Origin: JBBQCW01 sp038319025
Lineage (GTDB): Bacteria > Actinomycetota > Thermoleophilia > Solirubrobacterales > Solirubrobacteraceae
Direction: 5' to 3'
DNA: 22,419 nucleotides
NCBI GenBank assembly: GCA_038319025.1
Contig: JBBQCW010000027.1
Location: 1-22,419 of the forward strand
Under the pieces are notes generated by a model. The model did not search any database. It had not been told where the DNA came from and worked only from the letters and a program-made list of their open reading frames with translations. Below, in pieces: positions 12,339 to 19,424 of this stretch (positions within the stretch are counted from its first letter, which is position 1; each line of letters starts with the position of its first letter). The translations under genes were made by a program, and so were the position numbers.

Positions 12339-13310
12339 CTAGGTGGATGTGGCTTGCGCCCAAGTGGTGCCGCACAGCTCTTCGCACGCGGCCCAAAGGG
12401 CCTCGCGGTCGGCGGCGGTCTCTTTGGTACGCGGCAGGCGGTGCGTCGGACGAACGCGCCGGTCATGCCAGAACGCTCCGCTGGACAACGCCGGCTCCTC
12501 AGCGGCGCCGAGCCAAACGATCGTGTCCGCACCCTCTACCGGCGACCGCAACAGCGGGGCCATCACCGTGTGGAAGCGGGGCAGGGACTCCTGCACACCC
12601 GGCGTGTTCGCCCACCCCGGATGCATCGAATGGACGACGACGCCCGTGCCGGCCAGGCGCGAAGCCCACAGCTCGGTGAGGATCACCTGCGCGCGCTTCG
12701 TGCGCGCGTACACGGCGGGGCCGTCGAACTCCAGGCGTTCGGTCTGCAGGTCATCAACGCGGATGCGCTCGGTGTACATGCCGCCGGAGGAGACGCTGAT
12801 CACCCGCGACGGCGCGCTCTCCTGCAACAACGGCACCAGCAAGTTGGTGAGCAGGAACGGCCCGAGAACGTTCGTGGCGAACGCCATCTCCAGCCCGTCG
12901 GCCGACAGCACGCGGTCCTGCGGCAGGAAGCCGGCGTTGTTGACGAGCACTTCGAGGCGATCCTCGGACGCGCGGAACTCCTGCACAAACGCTCGCACCG
13001 ACGCGAGATCGCTGAGATCACAGAGAGCCAGCGAGACATCCTGGTTTCCGGTCGTCGCAATGATCTGCGCCCGCGCGCGCTCGCCCCGCTCGATTGAGCG
13101 AACCGGCAGGCGCACACTCGCGCCCAGTGCCGCAAACCCCTCGGCGGCGGCGAGGCCCAAGCCCGATGTTGAGCCTGTGACGATCACGACCTTCCCGTCC
13201 ATGCGCGGCAGTTCAGCGTCGCTCCACATGCGTTTGCGGATGCGGTACCCGGCGTTGGTGTAGCCGGGGAGGACGGTCAGGTCCAGGAAAGTGTCGAGGG
13301 CGTTCTTCAC
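12339..13310 (-). CDS. Short-chain dehydrogenase/reductase (retinol-dehydrogenase-like)
   Basis: The 323-residue oxidoreductase has the Rossmann motif TGSTSGLG (45-52), the NNAG motif (124-127), the catalytic serine region ISVSSGG (171-177) and the YxxxK motif YARTK (201-205). A basic residue (R71 in PVRSIERG) after the second strand suggests NADP(H) preference. The N-terminal extension of about 38 residues and the overall size resemble retinol-dehydrogenase/DHRS-type members that act on hydrophobic alcohols or ketones. It starts with GTG and lacks a ribosome site; a TAGGCT 19 nt upstream on the minus strand may be the -10. It is first of two genes, with the SRPBCC protein. Confidence 0.93.
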   Translation of the reverse strand: MKNALDTFLDLTVLPGYTNAGYRIRKRMWSDAELPRMDGKVVIVTGSTSGLGLAAAEGFAALGASVRLPVRSIERGERARAQIIATTGNQDVSLALCDLSDLASVRAFVQEFRASEDRLEVLVNNAGFLPQDRVLSADGLEMAFATNVLGPFLLTNLLVPLLQESAPSRVISVSSGGMYTERIRVDDLQTERLEFDGPAVYARTKRAQVILTELWASRLAGTGVVVHSMHPGWANTPGVQESLPRFHTVMAPLLRSPVEGADTIVWLGAAEEPALSSGAFWHDRRVRPTHRLPRTKETAADREALWAACEELCGTTWAQATST

Positions 13311-13395
13311 AGCAATGGATACGGGCCAGAGCCTACGTGCGTATCAGCCGGCGCACGGAAACCCGCGGGAGGAGCAGACTGCAGGGGCAGGAACG

Positions 13396-13986
13396 ATGAG
13401 TGACCGCCACGAAAGAACCCTCATGAACTTCACCCCCGCCACTGTCGCCCGGCCGATGCCCAACCGCAGGGCCCGCCGCATGACGGCCGTCCTGTGCATC
13501 GCGGCCGCCGGCCTCACCATGAGCACGGCGTCGGCGTCGGCCTCCACGCTGCTGCGACTGAACGGCATCGGGCCGGTGAAGATCGGCATGCTGCGCACCG
13601 CCGCCCTCGGTACCGGCTGGTTGAGCGACCGCAGCACCGGCTGCAAGCTCGGCGGCACGCCTTATCCGATCGGCTACCGCCTCCACGGGCCGAGCGCGCC
13701 TTCCGGGCTCGTCGGCAACGTCGAGTCCCGCAGCGGGCATGTGCGCAACATCGTCGTCACCCGTAACGCCCGCACCGCCGTCGGCGTCACCGTCCGCAAG
13801 ACGACCTTCGCCGGCATGGTCACCCGTTACCGCAACGCGGGGTACACCGCCACGGCGGCCTTCGACAGCACGTTCCAGGGCACGTTCGTCACGGTCAAAA
13901 AGGCGGGCAAAACGGTGATCACCGGGTTTGGCAGCGGCCAGAAGGTCACGTCGCTCGGGGTCCCGTACATCCCCGTCTGCGAGTAG
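13396..13986 (+). CDS. Secreted protein of unknown function
   Basis: The 196-residue product has a signal peptide with a long charged n-region, a hydrophobic core (MTAVLCIAAAGLTMSTASA) and cleavage near SASAS. The mature part begins STLLRLNGIGPVKIGMLRTAAL, resembling the IGPVRLGM-type repeat seen in exported actinobacterial proteins. It has two cysteines (GCKLGG and the C-terminal PVCE) that may form a disulphide. The start at 13396 is chosen because AGGA lies 5 nt upstream (GCAGGAACG-ATG); ATG 13423 is an alternative. Its TAG directly abuts the end of the convergent VIT gene. Confidence 0.7.
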   Translation: MSDRHERTLMNFTPATVARPMPNRRARRMTAVLCIAAAGLTMSTASASASTLLRLNGIGPVKIGMLRTAALGTGWLSDRSTGCKLGGTPYPIGYRLHGPSAPSGLVGNVESRSGHVRNIVVTRNARTAVGVTVRKTTFAGMVTRYRNAGYTATAAFDSTFQGTFVTVKKAGKTVITGFGSGQKVTSLGVPYIPVCE

Positions 13987-14688
13987 TCAGACAGCGGTGC
14001 CGACCAGCGCGCCGATGCCGTAGGTGACGGCCATGGCGGCCGCGCCCCACACCACCACCCGCAAGGTCGCTCGCAGCTTTTCCGCACCGCCGAGGTAGGC
14101 GCCGACGTAGCCCAGCAGCGCCAGCGCCAGCATCGTGACCCCGACGCAGGCCGCCACTCGCGCCCCCGAGGACACCGCGGCGACGGCGAGCAGCGGCAGA
14201 ATCGCGCCGGTCGAAAACGACAGCGCGGAAGCCCAGGCGGCCTGGAACGGCCGGGCCCGGCGCTCATCGTCCAACCCCAACTCGTCGCGGGCGTGCGCGC
14301 CGAGCGCATCCTTCTCCGTGAGGGCCACAGCTACCTCCTGGGCGAGCTCGGCCGGGACCCCGCGGTTGCGGTAGATCGCGGCCAACTCAGCAAGTTCGCC
14401 CGCGGGGTCGGTCGCCAGTTCGCGTTCCTCGAGCTCAAGATCGGCACGCTCGGCATCGCGCTGGGAGCTGACCGACACGTATTCGCCGGCGGCCATCGAC
14501 AACGCGCCGGCCGCCATTCCCGCGATGCCCGCGGTAACGATTGCGCTGTGGGACCCGCCCGCCGCCGCTACGCCGAGCACAATGCTGGCCGTTGAAACGA
14601 TGCCGTCATTGGCGCCCAGCACCGCTGCCCGTAGCCAATTGGAGCGGTGGCTCAGATGCGTCTCGGAGGGACCGATGAGGCTCGACAT
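13987..14688 (-). CDS. VIT1/CCC1-family iron/manganese transporter
   Basis: The 233-residue membrane protein has the VIT family opening LRAAVLGANDGIVSTASIVLGVAAAGG, with the conserved Asp in the first transmembrane segment, then AGMAAGALSMAAGEYVSVSSQRDAERAD. The cytoplasmic helical metal-binding segment has many Glu residues (ADLELEERELATDPAGELAELAAIY). Three more hydrophobic segments complete the usual five. It exports or sequesters Fe2+/Mn2+ to limit toxicity. TAGCCT lies 6 nt before the ATG on the minus strand, so the mRNA is probably leaderless. Confidence 0.93.
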   Translation of the reverse strand: MSSLIGPSETHLSHRSNWLRAAVLGANDGIVSTASIVLGVAAAGGSHSAIVTAGIAGMAAGALSMAAGEYVSVSSQRDAERADLELEERELATDPAGELAELAAIYRNRGVPAELAQEVAVALTEKDALGAHARDELGLDDERRARPFQAAWASALSFSTGAILPLLAVAAVSSGARVAACVGVTMLALALLGYVGAYLGGAEKLRATLRVVVWGAAAMAVTYGIGALVGTAV

Positions 14689-14694
14689 GCCTGC

Positions 14695-14700
14695 AGGCTA
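14695..14700 (-). promoter_or_regulatory. Leaderless -10 (TAGCCT) for the VIT transporter
   Basis: TAGCCT-GCAGGC-ATG on the minus strand: the element ends 6 nt before the start codon, the same layout as at 18464 and 20078. Confidence 0.5.
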
Positions 14701-14725
14701 CGGGCTGGTGGCGGTGCGGCCTGCC

Positions 14726-15142
14726 TTACAACCGCGCCGATAACGCGGCGACGAGTCGCTTGAAAGGCGCTGGAACGGCGTCCTCGGTGAACGTGTACAC
14801 GCGGGTGGTGCCGCCGTTGGTGAGGATGAGCTTGTACCCGCGGCAGTCCGCACAGTCGGTGGGCGAACCGATCAGCGTGGTCGGCGGCGCACCGACGATC
14901 AGCGCCGACAGGCGACTCAGGCGCTTGCTGCTGCTGACGAAGATGCGCTGCGGTGTTCGTGGCGCGGCGACCCCGCCGGAGCGCTCGAAGATGAGCCTGC
15001 TGAGCTTGCCGGTCGGGGGCGTGGGGATTCGCGCCGGCGTTCCCGTGGTGGAGGGGATCGTGCTGCTGGTCGACCCGCAGCCCGCGAGGAGGACGGCGGC
15101 GATCAGCGCCACGATCAGCTGAGTACACGGGCGACGGTGCAT
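14726..15142 (-). CDS. Small lipoprotein, function unknown
   Basis: The 138-residue protein has a lipoprotein signal (MHRRPCTQLIVALIAAVLLAGC; lipobox LLAGC, Cys22 lipidated). A Ser/Thr/Pro linker (about 23-44) and a beta-rich domain of about 90 residues follow (KLSRLIFERSGG..., ALIVGAPPTTLIG, RGYKLILTNGGTTRVYTFTEDAVP). A CADC pair may form a disulphide. No family is recognised. The start is fixed by the signal peptide and by CAGAAT 6 nt upstream on the minus strand. An in-frame TTA codon is present near the end. Confidence 0.8.
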   Translation of the reverse strand: MHRRPCTQLIVALIAAVLLAGCGSTSSTIPSTTGTPARIPTPPTGKLSRLIFERSGGVAAPRTPQRIFVSSSKRLSRLSALIVGAPPTTLIGSPTDCADCRGYKLILTNGGTTRVYTFTEDAVPAPFKRLVAALSARL

Positions 15143-15148
15143 GCGCGC

Positions 15149-15154
15149 ATTCTG
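15149..15154 (-). promoter_or_regulatory. Leaderless -10 (CAGAAT) for the lipoprotein gene
   Basis: CAGAAT-GCGCGC-ATG on the minus strand has the 6-nt spacing seen elsewhere in the window; the first base departs from TANNNT. Confidence 0.35.
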
Positions 15155-15181
15155 ACGCAGAGGCGTGGGGCGGCAACGCCA

Positions 15182-15187
15182 TAGGCT
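15182..15187 (+). promoter_or_regulatory. Candidate -10 (TAGGCT) for kup
   Basis: TAGGCT ends 10 nt before the GTG at 15198. There is no ribosome site, so the leader would be only a few bases. Confidence 0.4.
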
Positions 15188-15197
15188 CCCGCGAGCC

Positions 15198-17153
15198 GTG
15201 AGCGATGTCGATCCCACACCGGCGCCCACGCCCGGACCCGCGGCGGACGTTCCTCGTACCCGTCGGCGCCAGGCCGGGATGGCGGTGCTCACCGTCGGTG
15301 CGCTCGGCGTCGTGTTCGGCGATATCGGCACGAGTCCGTTGTACGCGCTGCAGACCGTCTTCACCGCCGACAACCACGCCATCCAACCGACCGAGGCCGA
15401 CGTCTACGGGGTGCTGTCGCTGGTGTTCTGGTCGATCACCATGATCGTGTCGGTCAAGTTCGTCACGTTCATCATGCGTGCGGACAACGACGGCGAGGGT
15501 GGGATCATGGCCCTGATCGCGCTGGTGCAGACCGCGACGCTGAAGAGCCGCCACACGAAAGCCGTGCTGATCGCGTTCGGCCTGTTTGGGGTGGCGCTGT
15601 TCTACGGCGACGGGATGATCACGCCGGCCATCTCGGTGCTGTCGGCGGTGGAGGGCGTGGAGATCGTGGCGCCTTCGCTGGCCTCATGGGTGGTGCCGAT
15701 CACGATCGCGGTGCTGGCCGTGCTCTTCGCCGGGCAGCGGTTCGGGACCGACGCGATCGGGAGGCTGTTCGGCCCGGTGATGTTGGTGTGGTTCGTGGTG
15801 TTGGGCGTCGCCGGGATCGGCCAGATCGCGGTCGACCCGGCGATCCTGAAGGCGCTGTCGCCGTCGTACGGCGTTGAGTTCTTCACCCGCCATTTCACGA
15901 TCGCCTTCATCTCGCTGGGCTCCATCGTGCTCACCGTGACGGGAGCGGAGGCGTTGTACGCCGACATGGGCCACTTCGGTCGCGCGCCGATCCACCGCGG
16001 CTGGTTCCTGCTCGTCTTCCCCGCGCTGACGTTCAACTATCTGGGGCAGGGCTCACTCATCCTGGACACCCCGTCGGCGATCGACAATCCGTTCTACCTG
16101 TTGTTCCCCGAGTGGTCGCGCATCCCGATGGTGCTGCTCGCCACCATGGCGACGGTGATCGCCTCACAAGCGGTGATTTCGGGTGCGTTCAGCGTGACGC
16201 GCCAGGCGATCCAGCTCGGTTTTCTGCCGCGCATGACGATCCGCCACACCTCCGATGAGGAGATCGGGCAGGTCTACGCACCGGCGATCAATTGGGGGCT
16301 GTTCGCGGCCGTCGTAGCGCTGGTGATCGGCTTCGGCTCATCGGCCAAACTGGCGTCGGCCTACGGAGTGGCGGTGACCGGCACGATGGCGATCGACACG
16401 CTGCTGTTCGTCGTGGTCGTGCGCGCACTGTGGCACCGGCCGCTGTGGCTGGCGATCACGGGCGGGGCCATCTTCCTGTCGATCGACCTGGCGTTCCTGG
16501 CGGCCAACCTGAGCAAGGTGTTCCACGGCGGCTGGTTCCCGCTGGGCATCGGCGCGATCGTGTTCGTCGTGCTGAGCACGTGGCAGCGCGGGCGCGGCGT
16601 GGTGACCAGGCTGCGCATGGCGGACGAGGAACCGCTGCAAGACTTCGTCGAGGCGGTGCGCGTGCTTGATCCGCCGGTGTTGCGGATCCCGGGCACGGCC
16701 GTCTACCTGACGGCTCGACCCGCGACCACGCCGCTGGCGTTGAGGGCCGCGGTCGATCACACGAACGTGATGTTCGAGAACGTGGTCATCCTCTCTATAG
16801 AGACGACCAAGGCCCCGTACGCGGCCGACAGTGAGCGCTTGACCGTCGACGCACTGGGCTACAGCGACGATGGGATCACCCACCTCACTGCGCGGTTCGG
16901 CTTTCAGGACGTACCCGACGTGCCCGCGACGCTGGCGCTGGCCGCCGACACGGGCGTGGAGGTTGGGATCGACGTGGACACGATCCTCTACTACCTGTCG
17001 GAGATCACCATCGCCCCGGGCGATGCTCCCGACATGGCTCGGTGGCGCAAGCGACTGTTCGTGGGGCTGGCCCGCAATGCGGCAAGCCCGGTCGAGTACT
17101 TCCGACTCCCGCACCAGCGGACGGTGAGCGTGGGATCGCAGGTGGACTTGTAG
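15198..17153 (+). CDS. kup: KUP-family potassium uptake transporter
   Basis: The 651-residue protein imports K+ with protons. The signature GALGVVFGDIGTSPLYAL (34-51) is complete. It is followed by TFIMRADNDGEGGIMAL, LFYGDGMITPAISVLSAVEG and ALYADMGHFGR, further family blocks, and about twelve hydrophobic segments to about residue 460. The C-terminal cytosolic domain (about 475-651) includes VYLTARPATTPLALRAAVDH. The GTG at 15198 (MSDVDPTP) is chosen because TAGGCT lies just upstream; the frame extends a further 33 nt without support. It appears to be transcribed alone. Confidence 0.96.
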   Translation: MSDVDPTPAPTPGPAADVPRTRRRQAGMAVLTVGALGVVFGDIGTSPLYALQTVFTADNHAIQPTEADVYGVLSLVFWSITMIVSVKFVTFIMRADNDGEGGIMALIALVQTATLKSRHTKAVLIAFGLFGVALFYGDGMITPAISVLSAVEGVEIVAPSLASWVVPITIAVLAVLFAGQRFGTDAIGRLFGPVMLVWFVVLGVAGIGQIAVDPAILKALSPSYGVEFFTRHFTIAFISLGSIVLTVTGAEALYADMGHFGRAPIHRGWFLLVFPALTFNYLGQGSLILDTPSAIDNPFYLLFPEWSRIPMVLLATMATVIASQAVISGAFSVTRQAIQLGFLPRMTIRHTSDEEIGQVYAPAINWGLFAAVVALVIGFGSSAKLASAYGVAVTGTMAIDTLLFVVVVRALWHRPLWLAITGGAIFLSIDLAFLAANLSKVFHGGWFPLGIGAIVFVVLSTWQRGRGVVTRLRMADEEPLQDFVEAVRVLDPPVLRIPGTAVYLTARPATTPLALRAAVDHTNVMFENVVILSIETTKAPYAADSERLTVDALGYSDDGITHLTARFGFQDVPDVPATLALAADTGVEVGIDVDTILYYLSEITIAPGDAPDMARWRKRLFVGLARNAASPVEYFRLPHQRTVSVGSQVDL

Positions 17154-17173
17154 TTCGCGCGGTCGGGCGCGTT

Positions 17174-17266
17174 GAACAAATCGGCCTCACGTCTTGGCCA
17201 GTTGGATGGGTGAGGCGGAAGAGTGCTTGCCACCAGAACAAATCCGCCTCACGTCTTGGCCGGTCG
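17174..17266. repeat. Pair of 31-nt direct repeats with an internal 10-bp inverted repeat
   Basis: Copies at 17174-17204 and 17236-17266 match at 28 of 31 positions (core CCTCACGTCTTGGCC), with a 62-bp period. GTGAGGCGGA (17210-17219) is the exact complement of TCCGCCTCAC (17243-17252) in copy two and could form a stem with a 23-nt loop. The period is not a multiple of three and no gene covers it, so this is a non-coding element in the kup to H1-like gap (17154-17378). It may act as a terminator or be a dispersed repeat. Confidence 0.55.
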
Positions 17267-17378
17267 AGGCGATAGCGCGGAAGGTGACTTACGGTAGAAA
17301 TTTCACTCTCCCCACGTGCACGTGTCGGCGAGAGGGCGTAGGTTCGGATTCCCTGATCTTCGTCCGGAGGAGCATTTC

Positions 17379-17915
17379 GTGCCCGCTGCCCGCAAGACCC
17401 CTGCCAAGCCCGCCGCCCCGCGCAACGCCGATCTGACGAAGGCGCTCGACGCCCTCAACGATGCGATCGGCCGTGCGCAATCGGCAGCGAAATCCGTCCG
17501 TGAGGACCTGGCCGGCTCGACGCTCCCGCGCGATCTCGTCGGCAACGTGGAGCGTCTGATGCGTGACGTGCGTCGCGATGCCGCGAAGCTCGATAAGGCC
17601 GTGCGCGCCGACATCCGCAAGGCCGTCAGCGGGGCGAAGAAGCCTGCCGCCAAGAAGCCGGCCGCCGCGGCGAAGAAGCCCGCCGCCGCCGTGAAGAAGG
17701 TTGCCGCTGCGGCCAAGAAGCCTGCCGCCGCTGCCGCGAAGAAGCCCGCAGCCAAAAAGCCCGCCGCGAAGAAGCCGGCGGCGCGCAAGCCGGCGGCCAA
17801 GGCCGTGGCGGCGAAGAAGCCGGCCGCTGCCGCGAAGAAGCCCGTCGCGAAGAAGCCCGCGGCCCGCAAGCCCGCGGCCCGCAAGCCCGCCGCCAAGAAG
17901 CCGGCGGCGAAATAG
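17379..17915 (+). CDS. Histone H1-like, lysine/alanine-rich DNA-binding protein
   Basis: The 178-residue protein has a short N-terminal basic arm, a helical region (about 18-84) with paired helices (ADLTKALDALNDAIGRAQSA and LVGNVERLMRDVRRDAAKLD), and a tail (87-178) of near-perfect PAAKKPA / PAARKPA units. Such tails occur in eukaryotic H1 and in actinobacterial HupB and H1-like proteins, where they bind DNA non-specifically and compact the nucleoid. No HU core is present. The GTG start is set by GGAGGAG 6 nt upstream. The tail codons keep alternating AAG/GCC usage, making the DNA itself repetitive. Confidence 0.85.
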   Translation: MPAARKTPAKPAAPRNADLTKALDALNDAIGRAQSAAKSVREDLAGSTLPRDLVGNVERLMRDVRRDAAKLDKAVRADIRKAVSGAKKPAAKKPAAAAKKPAAAVKKVAAAAKKPAAAAAKKPAAKKPAAKKPAARKPAAKAVAAKKPAAAAKKPVAKKPAARKPAARKPAAKKPAAK

Positions 17916-17928
17916 CAGAGGGCGCGCA

Positions 17929-17951
17929 GGGCGGCGGCGAAGTTGCCGCCC
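17929..17951. terminator. Hairpin between convergent genes
   Basis: GGGCGGC (17929-17935) pairs with GCCGCCC (17945-17951) around a 9-nt loop. It follows the H1-like stop by 13 nt and precedes the convergent DUF2505 end. There is no T run, so efficiency as a terminator is uncertain. Confidence 0.35.
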
Positions 17952-17972
17952 CGCCGCGTCCTCCCGTTGCCC

Positions 17973-18464
17973 TCAGGCCTTCTTCAACCAGGCCATGTTG
18001 AACTCGAGTTCCCGCGCCAGGCTGGCGCGGAACTCCTTTACGACGGCGCCCTCGATCGCCCCACCGACGAGCGGCACCTTGGCCTTGATGTCGAAATCCA
18101 GGAACCAGTCGGAGCCGGTGCCGCTCGGCGTGACCCGCATGAGGCCCTTGATCTGCAGCGGCTTGCCGGGCGAGTCGACGCGCACATCCACCGAAAGCCC
18201 GTCCGCCTCGGTGCGCCAGGACTCGTGCTGGACGATGTGGTTGTCGCCCAGCACCTTGCGCGCCACGTCAGGCAGGTCCGCCTTGGCCCGGCGATCGACC
18301 TCCAGGGAGAGCCCGTCGTCCGTGGCCTTGTGCTCCAGGATCTCTGTGGAGAGATCCTCGAGGAAGACGTACTTCTCGGCGTGGTATTCGCGGTCCTGGA
18401 CCATGGCCAGTATCTGGGCTGGCGTGGCCGGGTAGGGATCGGTGTAGGAGACCTGTTTTGACAT
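17973..18464 (-). CDS. DUF2505-family protein
   Basis: The 163-residue protein fits the actinobacterial DUF2505 family, a START/SRPBCC-like helix-grip fold with unknown ligand. It opens with YTDPYPATPAQILAMVQDREYHAEKY, has the middle strands LSLEVDRRAKADLPDVARKVLG and the block DWFLDFDIKAKVPLVGGAIEGAVVK, and ends in a long C-terminal helix (EFRASLARELEFNMAWLKKA). It lies 9 nt after the hydrolase gene in the same direction. TAGCGT on the minus strand, 6 nt before its ATG, suggests it also has its own leaderless promoter. Confidence 0.85.
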   Translation of the reverse strand: MSKQVSYTDPYPATPAQILAMVQDREYHAEKYVFLEDLSTEILEHKATDDGLSLEVDRRAKADLPDVARKVLGDNHIVQHESWRTEADGLSVDVRVDSPGKPLQIKGLMRVTPSGTGSDWFLDFDIKAKVPLVGGAIEGAVVKEFRASLARELEFNMAWLKKA

Positions 18465-18470
18465 AGGTGG

Positions 18471-18476
18471 ACGCTA
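18471..18476 (-). promoter_or_regulatory. Leaderless -10 (TAGCGT) for the DUF2505 gene, containing the upstream stop codon
   Basis: TAGCGT-CCACCT-ATG on the minus strand. The first three bases are the TAG stop of the hydrolase gene. Confidence 0.45.
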
Positions 18477-19361
18477 GCGTGCCGAGGCACCCACGTCCGG
18501 ATCGAAAGCCGCAGGCCGCTTGCTGAAGGCTGCGATCTCCTTCGCCAGCAGGGCCGGCTCGTCCAGCGGGACAAAAGTCTTGCCGCCGGGGATCTCAACG
18601 AGGCGGGCGTCGGCGAACGTGTCGCGCAGCCGACGGCCGAAGTCGACCTTGAAGAAGCGGTCGCCGTTGCCCCAGACGAGCAGAGCCGGCCCGGTGAATG
18701 CGCCCAGCCGGTTGGACACGCCGAGCAGGTCCTGGGGGTCGATGGCGCGCACGAAGCGAGCCGCGTCCTCCCGGATGCCGGCGTCCGTGAGCGCCGGCTC
18801 GACCCACGCCCGGGTCTGCGCGGCGTCGAAGGGTTTGGCGGCCAGCAGCCCGAACCCCAGCGCGGAGTGGCGCACCGCCTTGGAGCGCATCGGCATCAGG
18901 CCGGCGCGGACAACCGCCGGGTAGCGGAACGGCTTGAAGATCAGGTCGAACGGCGCAGGCGGGAAGACGTCGAACGCGTCGCAGTTGGTCAGCACGATGC
19001 GGCCGATACGCGAGGCGTCGGTGTCGAGCACGTACTGGGAGATCGCGCCGCCGGAGTCGTTGCCCACGAGCGTCACGTCGTGGAGATCCAGCGCCTTGAG
19101 AAACGTGATGATGTGTCGGGCGACGCCGCGCGGGGACTGGTCGGCGTTCGGGCCGAGCGCGATGGTGTGGGAGCCGAGCGGCCAGTCGGCGGCGTAGGAG
19201 CGCACGCCGGCCGTGGCGAGTGCGTCGGCGGTGGCGGACCAGAGCGTGGCGTTGACCAGGAAACCGTGCACGAACACGACGGGCGGGCTGGTCGACTCGG
19301 CCGGCCCGGCGACTCGGTAGGTGACGGTGCCCTGCGGAAGTTCAACGGTCGTGCTCGGCAT
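18474..19361 (-). CDS. Alpha/beta-fold hydrolase with Asp-type nucleophile elbow and no catalytic His
   Basis: The 295-residue protein has the fold's VVFVHGFLVNATLW (28-41) oxyanion-loop region and a nucleophile elbow VGNDSGG (99-105). In the GxDxG reading the nucleophile is Asp102, as in haloalkane dehalogenases and epoxide hydrolases. The acid position is GNGD (Asp234 in LLVWGNGDRFF). The usual catalytic His near the C-terminus (normally GH before a FxxxxEP-like segment) is replaced: the sequence reads IPGGKTFVPLDEP, with Lys261. Activity may therefore be altered or lost. The start at 19361 has AAGGGG about 6 nt upstream. It is divergent from a TetR gene, its likely regulator. Confidence 0.88.
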   Translation of the reverse strand: MPSTTVELPQGTVTYRVAGPAESTSPPVVFVHGFLVNATLWSATADALATAGVRSYAADWPLGSHTIALGPNADQSPRGVARHIITFLKALDLHDVTLVGNDSGGAISQYVLDTDASRIGRIVLTNCDAFDVFPPAPFDLIFKPFRYPAVVRAGLMPMRSKAVRHSALGFGLLAAKPFDAAQTRAWVEPALTDAGIREDAARFVRAIDPQDLLGVSNRLGAFTGPALLVWGNGDRFFKVDFGRRLRDTFADARLVEIPGGKTFVPLDEPALLAKEIAAFSKRPAAFDPDVGASAR

Positions 19362-19387
19362 GTCTGCCCCTTGGTCTAGATTGGAAT

Positions 19388-19408
19388 TTGCGTACAACCT
19401 GTCCGCAA
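19388..19408. promoter_or_regulatory. Candidate TetR operator between the hydrolase and its regulator
   Basis: TTGCG (19388-19392) and CGCAA (19404-19408) form an inverted repeat with an 11-nt spacer in the 63-nt gap between the divergent starts. The arms are short, so this is tentative. Confidence 0.35.
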
Positions 19409-19410
19409 GT

Positions 19411-19416
19411 TACAAA
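19411..19416 (+). promoter_or_regulatory. Candidate -10 (TACAAA) for the TetR gene
   Basis: TACAAA ends 8 nt before the ATG at 19425 and no ribosome site is visible. A leaderless transcript is likely. Confidence 0.35.
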
Positions 19417-19424
19417 CTCTCTGT

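Noticed and set aside
17174..17266. CRISPR-like repeat
   Set aside because: Only two copies with 3 mismatches and a 31-nt spacer, and no cas genes in the window.
17194..17436. 80-residue frame overlapping the H1-like gene start
   Set aside because: It runs through the direct repeats and across the ribosome site of the H1-like gene, with no ribosome site of its own and no recognisable domain.
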